In this document: one piece after another, positions 1 to 5,400 of the stretch | Layout of the letters: each line of letters begins with the position of its first letter | Numbering within the stretch: the stretch's first letter is position 1 | Source: Aestuariibaculum sp. M13 | GTDB taxonomy: Bacteria > Bacteroidota > Bacteroidia > Flavobacteriales > Flavobacteriaceae | DNA length: 64,000 nucleotides | Direction of reading: 5' to 3' | Assembly (NCBI RefSeq): GCF_024723255.1 | Contig: NZ_JANIAC010000001.1 | Coordinates: 1,007,548-1,071,547 of the forward strand | The notes under the pieces: generated by a model | Database searches by the model: none | What the model saw: the letters and a program-made list of their open reading frames with translations, nothing else | What the model was told of the DNA's origin: nothing | Translations under genes and position numbers: made by a program

Positions 1-359
1 TTGCGGTATATCACAACGAATCTTCAGAACATTACATTCTACCACAAGCTGAAGCCTTAAGCAGCAAACTTCAGGTTATTGTTTCAGGTCAAAACTGGTT
101 AGACATTTCACATATTGAAGCCAACAAAGCCTACGCTTTAAAAATTCTTCAACAACAATTAGGTATTACAGAAGAGGAAACCATGGTTTTTGGCGATTAC
201 AATAATGATTTACAAATGTTAGGGCTTGCCTACTTTAGCTATGCTATGCAAAATGCACACAACGATGTTAAAAAAATAGCGCGTTTTCAAACTAAAAGTA
301 ATTCTGAAGAAGGTGTAGAAGCTATTATTGATGAGTTACTAAATAGCAAGCAAATTTAA
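1..359 (+). CDS. HAD-superfamily (Cof-type) hydrolase, 3' part
   Basis: The gene enters from the left edge, so its start and the nucleophile-aspartate motif lie outside the window. The frame from base 3 gives about 118 residues ending IDELLNSKQI with a TAA stop. Residues around GDYNNDLQML match haloacid-dehalogenase motif IV (GDxxNDxxML) of Cof-type phosphatases, which binds the catalytic Mg ion. The preceding DISHIEANKAYAL segment matches the conserved motif III lysine region of the same family (usually H-x-K-G-x-A-L). Such enzymes are cytosolic sugar-phosphate or nucleotide phosphatases; the substrate cannot be read here. It converges on the minus-strand small RNA at 380-486. Confidence 0.8.
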   Translation, partial: AVYHNESSEHYILPQAEALSSKLQVIVSGQNWLDISHIEANKAYALKILQQQLGITEEETMVFGDYNNDLQMLGLAYFSYAMQNAHNDVKKIARFQTKSNSEEGVEAIIDELLNSKQI

Positions 360-379
360 GGTTACGATTAAAAAAGAAT

Positions 380-486
380 AAAGGTTACTCGGACTGAGCA
401 ACCTTTATTAACCATTAAACTAACCAAAAAAATATTAAATATGAAAAACTGTAATTAGAACTGTTGTAGTGCTTTGCTCTAATTAC
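380..486 (-). ncRNA. Predicted small RNA, diverged copy 0 of a five-copy family
   Basis: Read on the minus strand from about 486, the RNA starts with a 9-bp hairpin (451-459 pairs with 478-486). A mostly unpaired stretch shares TTTTTCAT and GGTTAGTTTAA with the other copies. It ends in an 11-bp terminator hairpin (380-390 with 396-406) followed by a U-rich tail (about 366-379). One terminator pair is A-C on the plus strand but G-U on the minus strand, which supports minus transcription. The 5' hairpin differs in sequence from the other copies but sits in the same place. No reading frame is conserved. Function is unknown; this is a structural prediction. Confidence 0.7.
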
Positions 487-490
487 ATAA

Positions 491-535
491 CAAAGATACG
501 CTCACTTTACAGATTACTTCACGACATTGCATGTC
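491..535 (-). promoter_or_regulatory. Palindrome-N24-TAnnTTTG promoter of sRNA copy 0
   Basis: The minus strand has a TATCTTTG -7 box (491-498). A perfect palindrome GACAT-TGC-ATGTC (523-535) lies exactly 24 bp upstream. No TTTG -33 box is visible at the usual spacing. The palindrome centre falls near -42, a usual position for an activator that replaces the -33 contact. Confidence 0.72.
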
Positions 536-559
536 CGGTTAAAATCAAATATGTATTAA

Positions 560-590
560 AAAGAAAAGAGCAGCACTTTCGTACTGCTCC
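560..590 (-). terminator. Terminator of the 80-residue gene
   Basis: The stem GAGCAG/CTGCTC (568-573 with 584-589, extended by inner pairs) is followed on the minus strand by a T-rich run. It ends the transcript of the small gene at 621-863 and makes it a stand-alone unit of about 320 nt. Confidence 0.75.
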
Positions 591-620
591 TTCAAAGAAT
601 CAATCTAAACTTGCTATTAA

Positions 621-863
621 TCAATCCCCGTAAAACATGATATGTTTTACTACAAGTTTTTGTCGACCTGTGAGTTCTCTACCATTAACATCTTCTAAAA
701 CTTCAACCACTTTTTCAAAAGAAAATTCCGGTAGAATTTCATTTTTATAATCAATTTTCAAAAACAGCATTTTTAAAGCACTTACAGCTTTCTTCATTTT
801 TTCATCTGGTCGTAATTGCTTTTCAAAAGCACACTCTAATTCTTTCAACTTAAAAAGTAACAT
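621..863 (-). CDS. Small protein of unknown function, divergent from the HTH regulator
   Basis: This 80-residue protein has no signal peptide or membrane segment. It is rich in Lys and Glu (for example KLKELECAFEKQL and KVVEVLEDVN) and looks mainly helical; one Cys is present near residue 11. I do not recognise a family. It is a real gene rather than a shadow: it has a -7 box TAATTTTG (890-897) with a predicted 22-nt leader and its own terminator (560-590). The box lies 24 bp from the same palindrome that precedes all five sRNA copies, so it should be co-regulated with them. The palindrome is shared with the divergent regulator at 983. It could be an effector, a modulator of the regulator, or an RNA-binding protein; nothing decides this. 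Confidence 0.65.
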   Translation of the reverse strand: MLLFKLKELECAFEKQLRPDEKMKKAVSALKMLFLKIDYKNEILPEFSFEKVVEVLEDVNGRELTGRQKLVVKHIMFYGD

Positions 864-889
864 GTTTTGTTATATCCTGTTTTCTTAAG

Positions 890-934
890 CAAAATTAATA
901 AGGGTATACGTTTTAGAATACGACACAAGATGTC
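890..934 (-). promoter_or_regulatory. Palindrome-N24-TAnnTTTG promoter of the 80-residue gene; also overlaps the regulator promoter
   Basis: The minus strand has TAATTTTG (890-897), a 24-bp spacer and the palindrome GACAC-AAG-ATGTC (922-934, one mismatch in the arms). On the plus strand the same palindrome lies 19 bp upstream of a TATATTTA box (954-961) in front of the regulator gene. A protein bound here would touch both promoters, as expected for an autoregulated divergent pair. Confidence 0.7.
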
Positions 935-982
935 AGCAACCAATCATTTTAATTATATTTACCTTATAACTAACTCATAAGC

Positions 983-1861
983 ATGAAAAAATATAATTCC
1001 ATAGGTGAACTTTTTACAGATTACAGGGAGTTTTACAATTTATCGCAATCTGATTTTGCATCTGAATTAAATGTCGATTTAAGAACGGTTCAGCGCTGGG
1101 AAAAAGACTTAACATTAATCAAGTCTGAAAAAGAAGAAGACATCGTATTAAACACGCTTATGCCCTATCAGCTTATTCATAATTTAAATGCTGCTGTACC
1201 CATTCCGACATTTTACGACTTTAAAACCCGAAAATATTCACTTTCAGCTCAAACCAACGACTTACCTAAATTAGAATGGTATCTCGATCAAATTAATGTC
1301 GTTTCGAACAACTTAAGAACCATAGATTTTGATTTCGACATTAAATACTTAGAACACTTTATTGACTCACAGAAAAAAGATGACACCTTCCTAAATCATG
1401 AATTAATAAAAGAGGCTATAAGGTTACTACCAGAACTTAATTTTGTTTTTACAGGAAAAAGTGGCTACTACGCCGGACACAGCATAGTACTCCCCTTAAA
1501 AAAAGAGACATATTTAAAACTTAAAAACAAGGAGATTAACGTAAAGCAATTAAGAGCAAACGATTTAACAAATTATAAAAATTTAGAACAACCCATTTTC
1601 TTTAGATATGACATAACGGGTGACTGTAACGACTCTCTTTTTTATGTTATGGCCCAGTTTTTTAGGTTTTTTAAAAATATTGAAAATAAAAACTATATTA
1701 TGTCATCGTACACAGAACGTGACGATACCTACGATTTAAATTTACAAATAGGGTTTAACATTTTATGGGAAGATAAAGAATTACAAAACCAATTAAATTT
1801 AGATCATCCTCCTCGATTTATGGAAGGTAGCTTTGAAGAATTCTTTTCTAAACTGGAATAA
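983..1861 (+). CDS. HTH regulator with a large C-terminal (possibly GNAT-like) domain
   Basis: Residues 1-45 hold a helix-turn-helix (LSQSDFASELNVDLRTVQRWEK, residues about 19-40, of the XRE/lambda-repressor type). The remaining 240 residues form a second domain. The run IVLPLKKETYLKLKNKEI, then FFRYDIT, a long helix, and a final GFNILWEDK segment recalls the GNAT acetyltransferase fold, but I see no clear acetyl-CoA P-loop, so this is tentative. It is predicted to be cytosolic. It is divergent from 621-863 across a 119-bp gap containing the family palindrome. That makes it the obvious candidate to bind GACAT-N3-ATGTC sites and control the sRNA family; this is inference from position. The ATG at 983 follows a TATATTTA box by about 22 bp. 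Confidence 0.75.
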   Translation: MKKYNSIGELFTDYREFYNLSQSDFASELNVDLRTVQRWEKDLTLIKSEKEEDIVLNTLMPYQLIHNLNAAVPIPTFYDFKTRKYSLSAQTNDLPKLEWYLDQINVVSNNLRTIDFDFDIKYLEHFIDSQKKDDTFLNHELIKEAIRLLPELNFVFTGKSGYYAGHSIVLPLKKETYLKLKNKEINVKQLRANDLTNYKNLEQPIFFRYDITGDCNDSLFYVMAQFFRFFKNIENKNYIMSSYTERDDTYDLNLQIGFNILWEDKELQNQLNLDHPPRFMEGSFEEFFSKLE

Positions 1862-1879
1862 TTTATCGCAAAACGAAGA

Positions 1880-1964
1880 AAGGCCACAGTAGCACCCTTC
1901 AATACCAAACTGCAGCCTTAAACTAACCAAACCAACTATGAAAAAACTTTTACTACGTTTTTAC
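1880..1964 (-). ncRNA. Predicted small RNA, copy 1
   Basis: The minus-strand transcript is predicted to start near 1964. It has a 5' hairpin (AAAAAC paired with GTTTTT), the conserved core TTTTTCATAGTTGGTTTGG followed by TTAGTTTAA, and a terminator stem (1880-1890 with 1909-1919) followed by a T-rich tail. Two stem positions are C-A and A-C mismatches on the plus strand but U-G and G-U pairs on the minus strand. It converges on the regulator gene, which ends at 1861. Confidence 0.72.
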
Positions 1965-1968
1965 ACTA

Positions 1969-2013
1969 CAAATTTACGTTAGAAATCCATGGTAATTTAC
2001 GACATAAGATGTC
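1969..2013 (-). promoter_or_regulatory. Palindrome-N24-TAnnTTTG promoter of sRNA copy 1
   Basis: TAAATTTG on the minus strand (1969-1976), a 24-bp spacer, then the perfect palindrome GACAT-AAG-ATGTC (2001-2013). Upstream of it, 2014-2154 contains no gene or other feature I can support. Confidence 0.75.
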
Positions 2014-2154
2014 ATCATCCTTTTAGTCCCCATTCCCTTTATTATATCCATAAAAAAAGCCATTAAAAAAGTGTAGTTGTGTTTATATGGGAAAACATTA
2101 TTTCAAGAAATTGGTTTAAATAGACACGTGCGACAAAACGCTTTAAAATGAAGA

Positions 2155-2239
2155 AAGGCCACAGTAGCACCCTAATACGCTTACTGTAGCCTTAAACTAA
2201 CCAAACCAACTTATGAAAAACTTTTTACTACGTTTTTAC
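2155..2239 (-). ncRNA. Predicted small RNA, copy 2
   Basis: Nearly the same as copy 1: a 5' AAAAAC/GTTTTT hairpin, core CATAAGTTGGTTTGGTTAG, and terminator stem 2155-2165 with 2183-2193 plus a T-rich tail on the minus strand. One stem position is C-A on the plus strand and U-G on the minus. No gene follows before copy 1, so this copy cannot be a leader of a protein gene. Confidence 0.72.
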
Positions 2240-2243
2240 ATTA

Positions 2244-2288
2244 CAAATTTACGTTAGAAATCCATGATGGTTTACGACATAAGATGTC
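2244..2288 (-). promoter_or_regulatory. Palindrome-N24-TAnnTTTG promoter of sRNA copy 2
   Basis: TAAATTTG on the minus strand (2244-2251), a 24-bp spacer, and the perfect palindrome GACAT-AAG-ATGTC (2276-2288). Confidence 0.75.
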
Positions 2289-2327
2289 ATCATCTTTTTA
2301 ATAATTATTCACTTAATTCTATTGCAC

Positions 2328-2353
2328 AAAAAAAGCTCCTATTTCTAAGAGCT
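2328..2353 (-). terminator. Terminator of the haem-binding lipoprotein gene
   Basis: The stem AGCTCCTA (2334-2341) pairs with TAAGAGCT (2346-2353). The one imperfect pair is a G-U pair on the minus strand. A run of seven T follows on the minus strand, downstream of the gene that ends at 2384. Confidence 0.7.
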
Positions 2354-2383
2354 CTATATTCTATAATTTATTTCCATTATTAA

Positions 2384-2755
2384 CTATTCTGAAAAACCGC
2401 TAGCAACCCATTTTTTTAACATGGTAATTTCTTCAGCAGTTAAAGCCGGCTTTTTACTTTTAAAAGGCATATACTTTTTTTCTGTAACAGGTAACTCCAC
2501 ACGAGTTATTATATCCTCAATATTATTCTTTACAGCACCATAAGTATCTAAATACTTCTTTTTACCGTTTTCCGGAAAATGGCAAGGTGTACAGCTGCGC
2601 TCCATAACAGGAGCAATATGCTTAGCGTAACTCACAGCAGGCTCTTCCTGTTTTACTGTTGTTTCTTTTGAAGATTTACAATATTGTAATGTTGAAACTG
2701 TTAAGGTTAAAAGAGCTAAAGGAATTAATTTATTGGTTAATAGCTTAAATTTCAT
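2384..2755 (-). CDS. Haem-binding (cytochrome c-like) lipoprotein
   Basis: This 123-residue protein has an N-terminal export signal (hydrophobic LIPLALLTLTVSTL) followed by a cysteine at about residue 26 (LQYC), a probable lipobox. A single CTPCH motif at about residues 55-59 is a CxxCH c-type haem site. A short mono-haem domain follows with MPF as a possible axial-Met region and a typical final helix (LTAEEITMLKKWVASG). It is probably periplasmic, lipid-anchored and redox-related. The gene starts about 60 bp downstream of the terminator of sRNA copy 3, so the sRNA might act as a conditional leader; read-through is not shown. Confidence 0.75.
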   Translation of the reverse strand: MKFKLLTNKLIPLALLTLTVSTLQYCKSSKETTVKQEEPAVSYAKHIAPVMERSCTPCHFPENGKKKYLDTYGAVKNNIEDIITRVELPVTEKKYMPFKSKKPALTAEEITMLKKWVASGFSE

Positions 2756-2817
2756 AAAAAAGGTTGATTTGAATGTTTACACAGCAATATATGAAATAAA
2801 AAAATTACTATAATAAA

Positions 2818-2905
2818 AAAGCTACAGTAAAGCACCCTAATACGCTTACCTGTAGCTTTAAACTAACCAAACCAACTTATGAAAAACTTTTTACTACGTT
2901 TTTAC
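2818..2905 (-). ncRNA. Predicted small RNA, copy 3
   Basis: Minus-strand RNA with a 5' AAAAAC/GTTTTT hairpin, the conserved core, and a perfect 10-bp terminator stem (2818-2827 with 2850-2859) followed by a run of T. The stem sequence (AGCTACAG/CTGTAGCT) differs from copies 1 and 2 by paired changes. It lies just upstream of the lipoprotein gene in the same orientation. Confidence 0.72.
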
Positions 2906-2909
2906 ATTA

Positions 2910-2954
2910 CAAATTTACGGTAGAAATCCATGTTGGTTTACGACATTAAATGTC
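2910..2954 (-). promoter_or_regulatory. Palindrome-N24-TAnnTTTG promoter of sRNA copy 3
   Basis: TAAATTTG (2910-2917), a 24-bp spacer, and the perfect palindrome GACAT-TAA-ATGTC (2942-2954) on the minus strand. The central triplet differs from copies 1 and 2 while the arms are unchanged. Confidence 0.75.
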
Positions 2955-3010
2955 ATAACTAATCTGTTAGAGAGTTATACATTTAACGTATTAATATGAT
3001 ATAACTAAGA

Positions 3011-4567
3011 TTAAAATTCTTCTCTTGACCAATCCGCCTTTTTAACTAAATCTGGATGACCAGGGACATAGTCAAGTCCTTTAGAAAATATATGATAAGA
3101 CTTTGGATAATTATTCTTAAAATAATAATAGTTTCCTGCCTTTAAATATAATTCAGATATTAAATATTTGTTTACATCATTTAATATATCGTTTCCATCC
3201 ATTACCTCTTCAAATTTACTTAAATACTCTGCAGCCAATGAAATCTCCTTATTCTTATAATTCATTAGTGACATATTACCATAAAAATGAGCCAGACTTA
3301 TAAAATACCTCTTATTCGATTTTAAAAACTCATATTTATCAGTCATTACAAGAAAATTTTCAAGAGATCTCAAATCATACATAGAAAGCATTACTTTTTT
3401 AAAGCAAGCATATTCAATTATTTCCTTTGATATTTTACTATTCTTATTAATATTTAATATGTTATCACAATAACGCAACGCATTATCAAGTTCCTCATCT
3501 GTAGCAGCCTGTCTTGCTAAATATTCATATAAATATTCAACAGCTTCATTTCTCACCTTATCATTAGAAACAGCATTAAACTTAACAATCACTTCTTCAA
3601 TAAAATTTACATCATTTTCATCATATTGAGTAATTTTAAATAAACTTGATTTTAATTGGTGCAAGGAATAATCTTCAGGGTATTTGGAAATTTTTATTAA
3701 TTCAATTAAATAGTCTACATCTTCTTGAGTTTTAAATTCAAGATCGTTAACTTTTGTATACATTATTGTTTTAAGAATAGGCTTAATTAAAGGTGACGAA
3801 TAAAAAACCTTCGCTTTTATAAGATTATTAGAAGCTTCATCATATTTCAACTCGTTTAAATGAGTCAATCCCTTATTATAATATTGCATCCCTATCAATA
3901 CACTTTTTTCAAGAAATTCTTTTCCATAATAATATTCTTCATAAAAACTCATATATCCTTTTTCTGAAACCTCTTCCTGAGTCACTAACTTATAAGCAAT
4001 AAGCTCATCTACGATTGTTTTTACTTCAGTTTCTTTTGGCACACTATAACCATAAGCCCCAGGAGCTGTAGTCTCTAAATATATTTTATATGAATCGGGA
4101 TACGCTATTAAAAACACATGGGAGGGTGTTTCTTTAACATGATAAGGTATATTTAAATTATCGAAAACAAATACATATAGCGCAGTAGCGGTAACACAAT
4201 TGTAAGTACCATCTTTAAAAATATTATGAAAATAAGAATCCAGATTATACTTTTTTAAAAATTTATCATGTATTACATCATAAATAACCTTAACACGCTT
4301 AATTTCTTTTTTATCTTTATCTTCTTTTTGAGGAAGATTTTTTATTACAGCAAGTAGTTCTTCTCTATAGGCGATTACCTTTTCCTTATTCATTACAGAA
4401 TCTATAGCAAAAAGACTTTCTAAAAAATTATAGTTAATGGAATCTGCTTTAAACTCTTTGAATATTGACTCTTCAAAATCAGAAATATAAGTTTGACTAT
4501 ATAAATTACTAAAGCCAAATAAAAAAACAAAAAACCTAAATACGTGCAAACCTTTCACTTTAAACAT
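3011..4567 (-). CDS. Exported transglutaminase-like protein with helical repeat C-terminus
   Basis: This 518-residue protein has a signal peptide (FRFFVFLFGFSNLYSQ). Residues about 120-175 contain NCVTATALYVF, then ETPSHVFL, then an acidic position before TTAPG. This Cys-His-acid order and spacing resembles the transglutaminase-like/papain-type core. From about residue 225 the sequence is made of helix pairs that look like TPR-type repeats (for example YYFKNNYPKSYHIFSKGLDYVPGHPDL). It is probably periplasmic or surface-exposed; no substrate can be named. Codon use is markedly more AT-rich than in the housekeeping genes to the right, consistent with recent acquisition. It starts about 110 bp downstream of sRNA copy 4. 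Confidence 0.6.
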   Translation of the reverse strand: MFKVKGLHVFRFFVFLFGFSNLYSQTYISDFEESIFKEFKADSINYNFLESLFAIDSVMNKEKVIAYREELLAVIKNLPQKEDKDKKEIKRVKVIYDVIHDKFLKKYNLDSYFHNIFKDGTYNCVTATALYVFVFDNLNIPYHVKETPSHVFLIAYPDSYKIYLETTAPGAYGYSVPKETEVKTIVDELIAYKLVTQEEVSEKGYMSFYEEYYYGKEFLEKSVLIGMQYYNKGLTHLNELKYDEASNNLIKAKVFYSSPLIKPILKTIMYTKVNDLEFKTQEDVDYLIELIKISKYPEDYSLHQLKSSLFKITQYDENDVNFIEEVIVKFNAVSNDKVRNEAVEYLYEYLARQAATDEELDNALRYCDNILNINKNSKISKEIIEYACFKKVMLSMYDLRSLENFLVMTDKYEFLKSNKRYFISLAHFYGNMSLMNYKNKEISLAAEYLSKFEEVMDGNDILNDVNKYLISELYLKAGNYYYFKNNYPKSYHIFSKGLDYVPGHPDLVKKADWSREEF

Positions 4568-4678
4568 AATAAACTTAAATTAGCAAATTAACTAAATGTA
4601 AGCAAAACAACACATTTTAATAAAAAATATCACCGAAATATTTCTAAAAAGATTAAAGCTTTAGTTGATAAAAATACA

Positions 4679-4766
4679 AAAGCTACAGTGAAGCACCCTA
4701 ATACGCTTAACTGTAGCTTTAAACTAACCAAACCAACTTATGAAAAAACTTTTACTACGTTTTTAC
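4679..4766 (-). ncRNA. Predicted small RNA, copy 4
   Basis: Minus-strand RNA with a 5' hairpin (4744-4749 with 4759-4764), the core CATAAGTTGGTTTGGTTAG, and a perfect 11-bp terminator stem (4679-4689 with 4710-4720) followed by T-rich sequence. The terminator loop (about 20 nt, including GTATTAGGGTG) is shared by copies 2-4. The interval 4568-4678 between it and the next gene holds no other feature. Confidence 0.72.
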
Positions 4767-4770
4767 ATTA

Positions 4771-4815
4771 CAAATTTACGTTAGAAATCCATGTTGGTAT
4801 ACGACAGTGCATGTC
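4771..4815 (-). promoter_or_regulatory. Palindrome-N24-TAnnTTTG promoter of sRNA copy 4
   Basis: TAAATTTG (4771-4778), a 24-bp spacer, and the palindrome GACAG-TGC-ATGTC (4803-4815, one arm mismatch) on the minus strand. Confidence 0.72.
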
Positions 4816-4856
4816 ATAAGATAATTTACCAAAACTTTTGTTCACTTTAGAGCATA

Positions 4857-4884
4857 AAAAAAGCCCTTATTTCTAAGGGCTTTT
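4857..4884 (-). terminator. Terminator after the first tRNA-Asp
   Basis: The stem AAGCCCTTA/TAAGGGCTT (4861-4882) is followed by a T run on the minus strand, about 10 bp past the tRNA 3' end. Confidence 0.75.
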
Positions 4885-4893
4885 GCAATTTTG

Positions 4894-4967
4894 CGGTCTG
4901 GACGGGACTCGAACCCGCGACCTTCGCCGTGACAGGGCGACATTCTAACCAACTGAACTACCAGACC
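4894..4967 (-). tRNA. tRNA-Asp (GTC)
   Basis: A 74-nt cloverleaf on the minus strand. The acceptor stem is GGTCTGG/CCAGACC with a G discriminator, the anticodon loop is CTGTCAC giving GTC, and the T loop is GGTTCGAGTCC. The 3' CCA is not encoded. A TATATTTG promoter box lies at 4985-4992. The copy at 5248 is identical. Confidence 0.95.
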
Positions 4968-5247
4968 GTTGCGTATTGCGGGTGCAAATATACAATACTT
5001 TTTAATATATAATAATATTTTTTACTTTTTTTTGAAAAACTTTAAAACAAGCTATAAATCCAACCAAAAGGAATAGTCCTAAAACAAAAAAGCATCCCGA
5101 TTTTCTGTTAAGAAAAAAGGAAAGCCTTTCATTGGAACACCAAAAAACTTTGGTAATCACTACTACTCCCAATTTACATTGGGACAACACAACTTCTTTA
5201 TAGTGCCAAAAAAAGCCCTAATCACTTAGAGCTTCTCTGCAATTTTG

Positions 5248-5321
5248 CGGTCTGGACGGGACTCGAACCCGCGACCTTCGCCGTGACAGGGCGACATTCT
5301 AACCAACTGAACTACCAGACC
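5248..5321 (-). tRNA. tRNA-Asp (GTC), second identical copy
   Basis: Identical 74-nt tRNA to 4894-4967, on the same strand 280 bp away. The flanks are also alike (TGCAATTTTGCGG on the 3' side; CGTTGC, TATTGCGG and TGCAAATATA on the 5' side), so the whole unit including its TATATTTG box (5340-5347) was duplicated. The interval 4968-5247 holds no gene I can support. Confidence 0.95.
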
Positions 5322-5400
5322 GTTGCTGTATTGCGGTTGCAAATATACACCCCTTTTTGTTTACCGCAAACATTTTTTTAAGTTTTTTTCTGTTTTTTAT

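Noticed and set aside
922-934. The palindrome as a LexA or FNR/CRP box.
   Set aside because: The half-site GACAT with a 3-bp gap does not match the usual FNR/CRP half-sites and gap that I know, and the site is confined to this cluster rather than near repair or respiration genes.
1938-4784. A 14-codon plus-strand frame (start MKNFLLRFY) repeated in four copies of the repeat, which could be a leader peptide.
   Set aside because: Its conservation is explained by the minus-strand sRNA and its -7 box. The frame is broken in copy 0 (stop after five codons) while promoter spacing and hairpins persist, and no plus-strand promoter precedes it.
380-4815. The five repeats as a mobile MITE or insertion sequence.
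   Set aside because: No terminal inverted repeats, target duplications or transposase are visible. The palindrome, box and terminator are in fixed functional order and copy 0 is diverged in sequence but not in layout. Spread by recombination cannot be excluded.
5002-5190. A 62-codon frame between the two tRNA-Asp genes.
   Set aside because: No promoter, no family resemblance, and low-complexity hydrophobic translation; probably chance.
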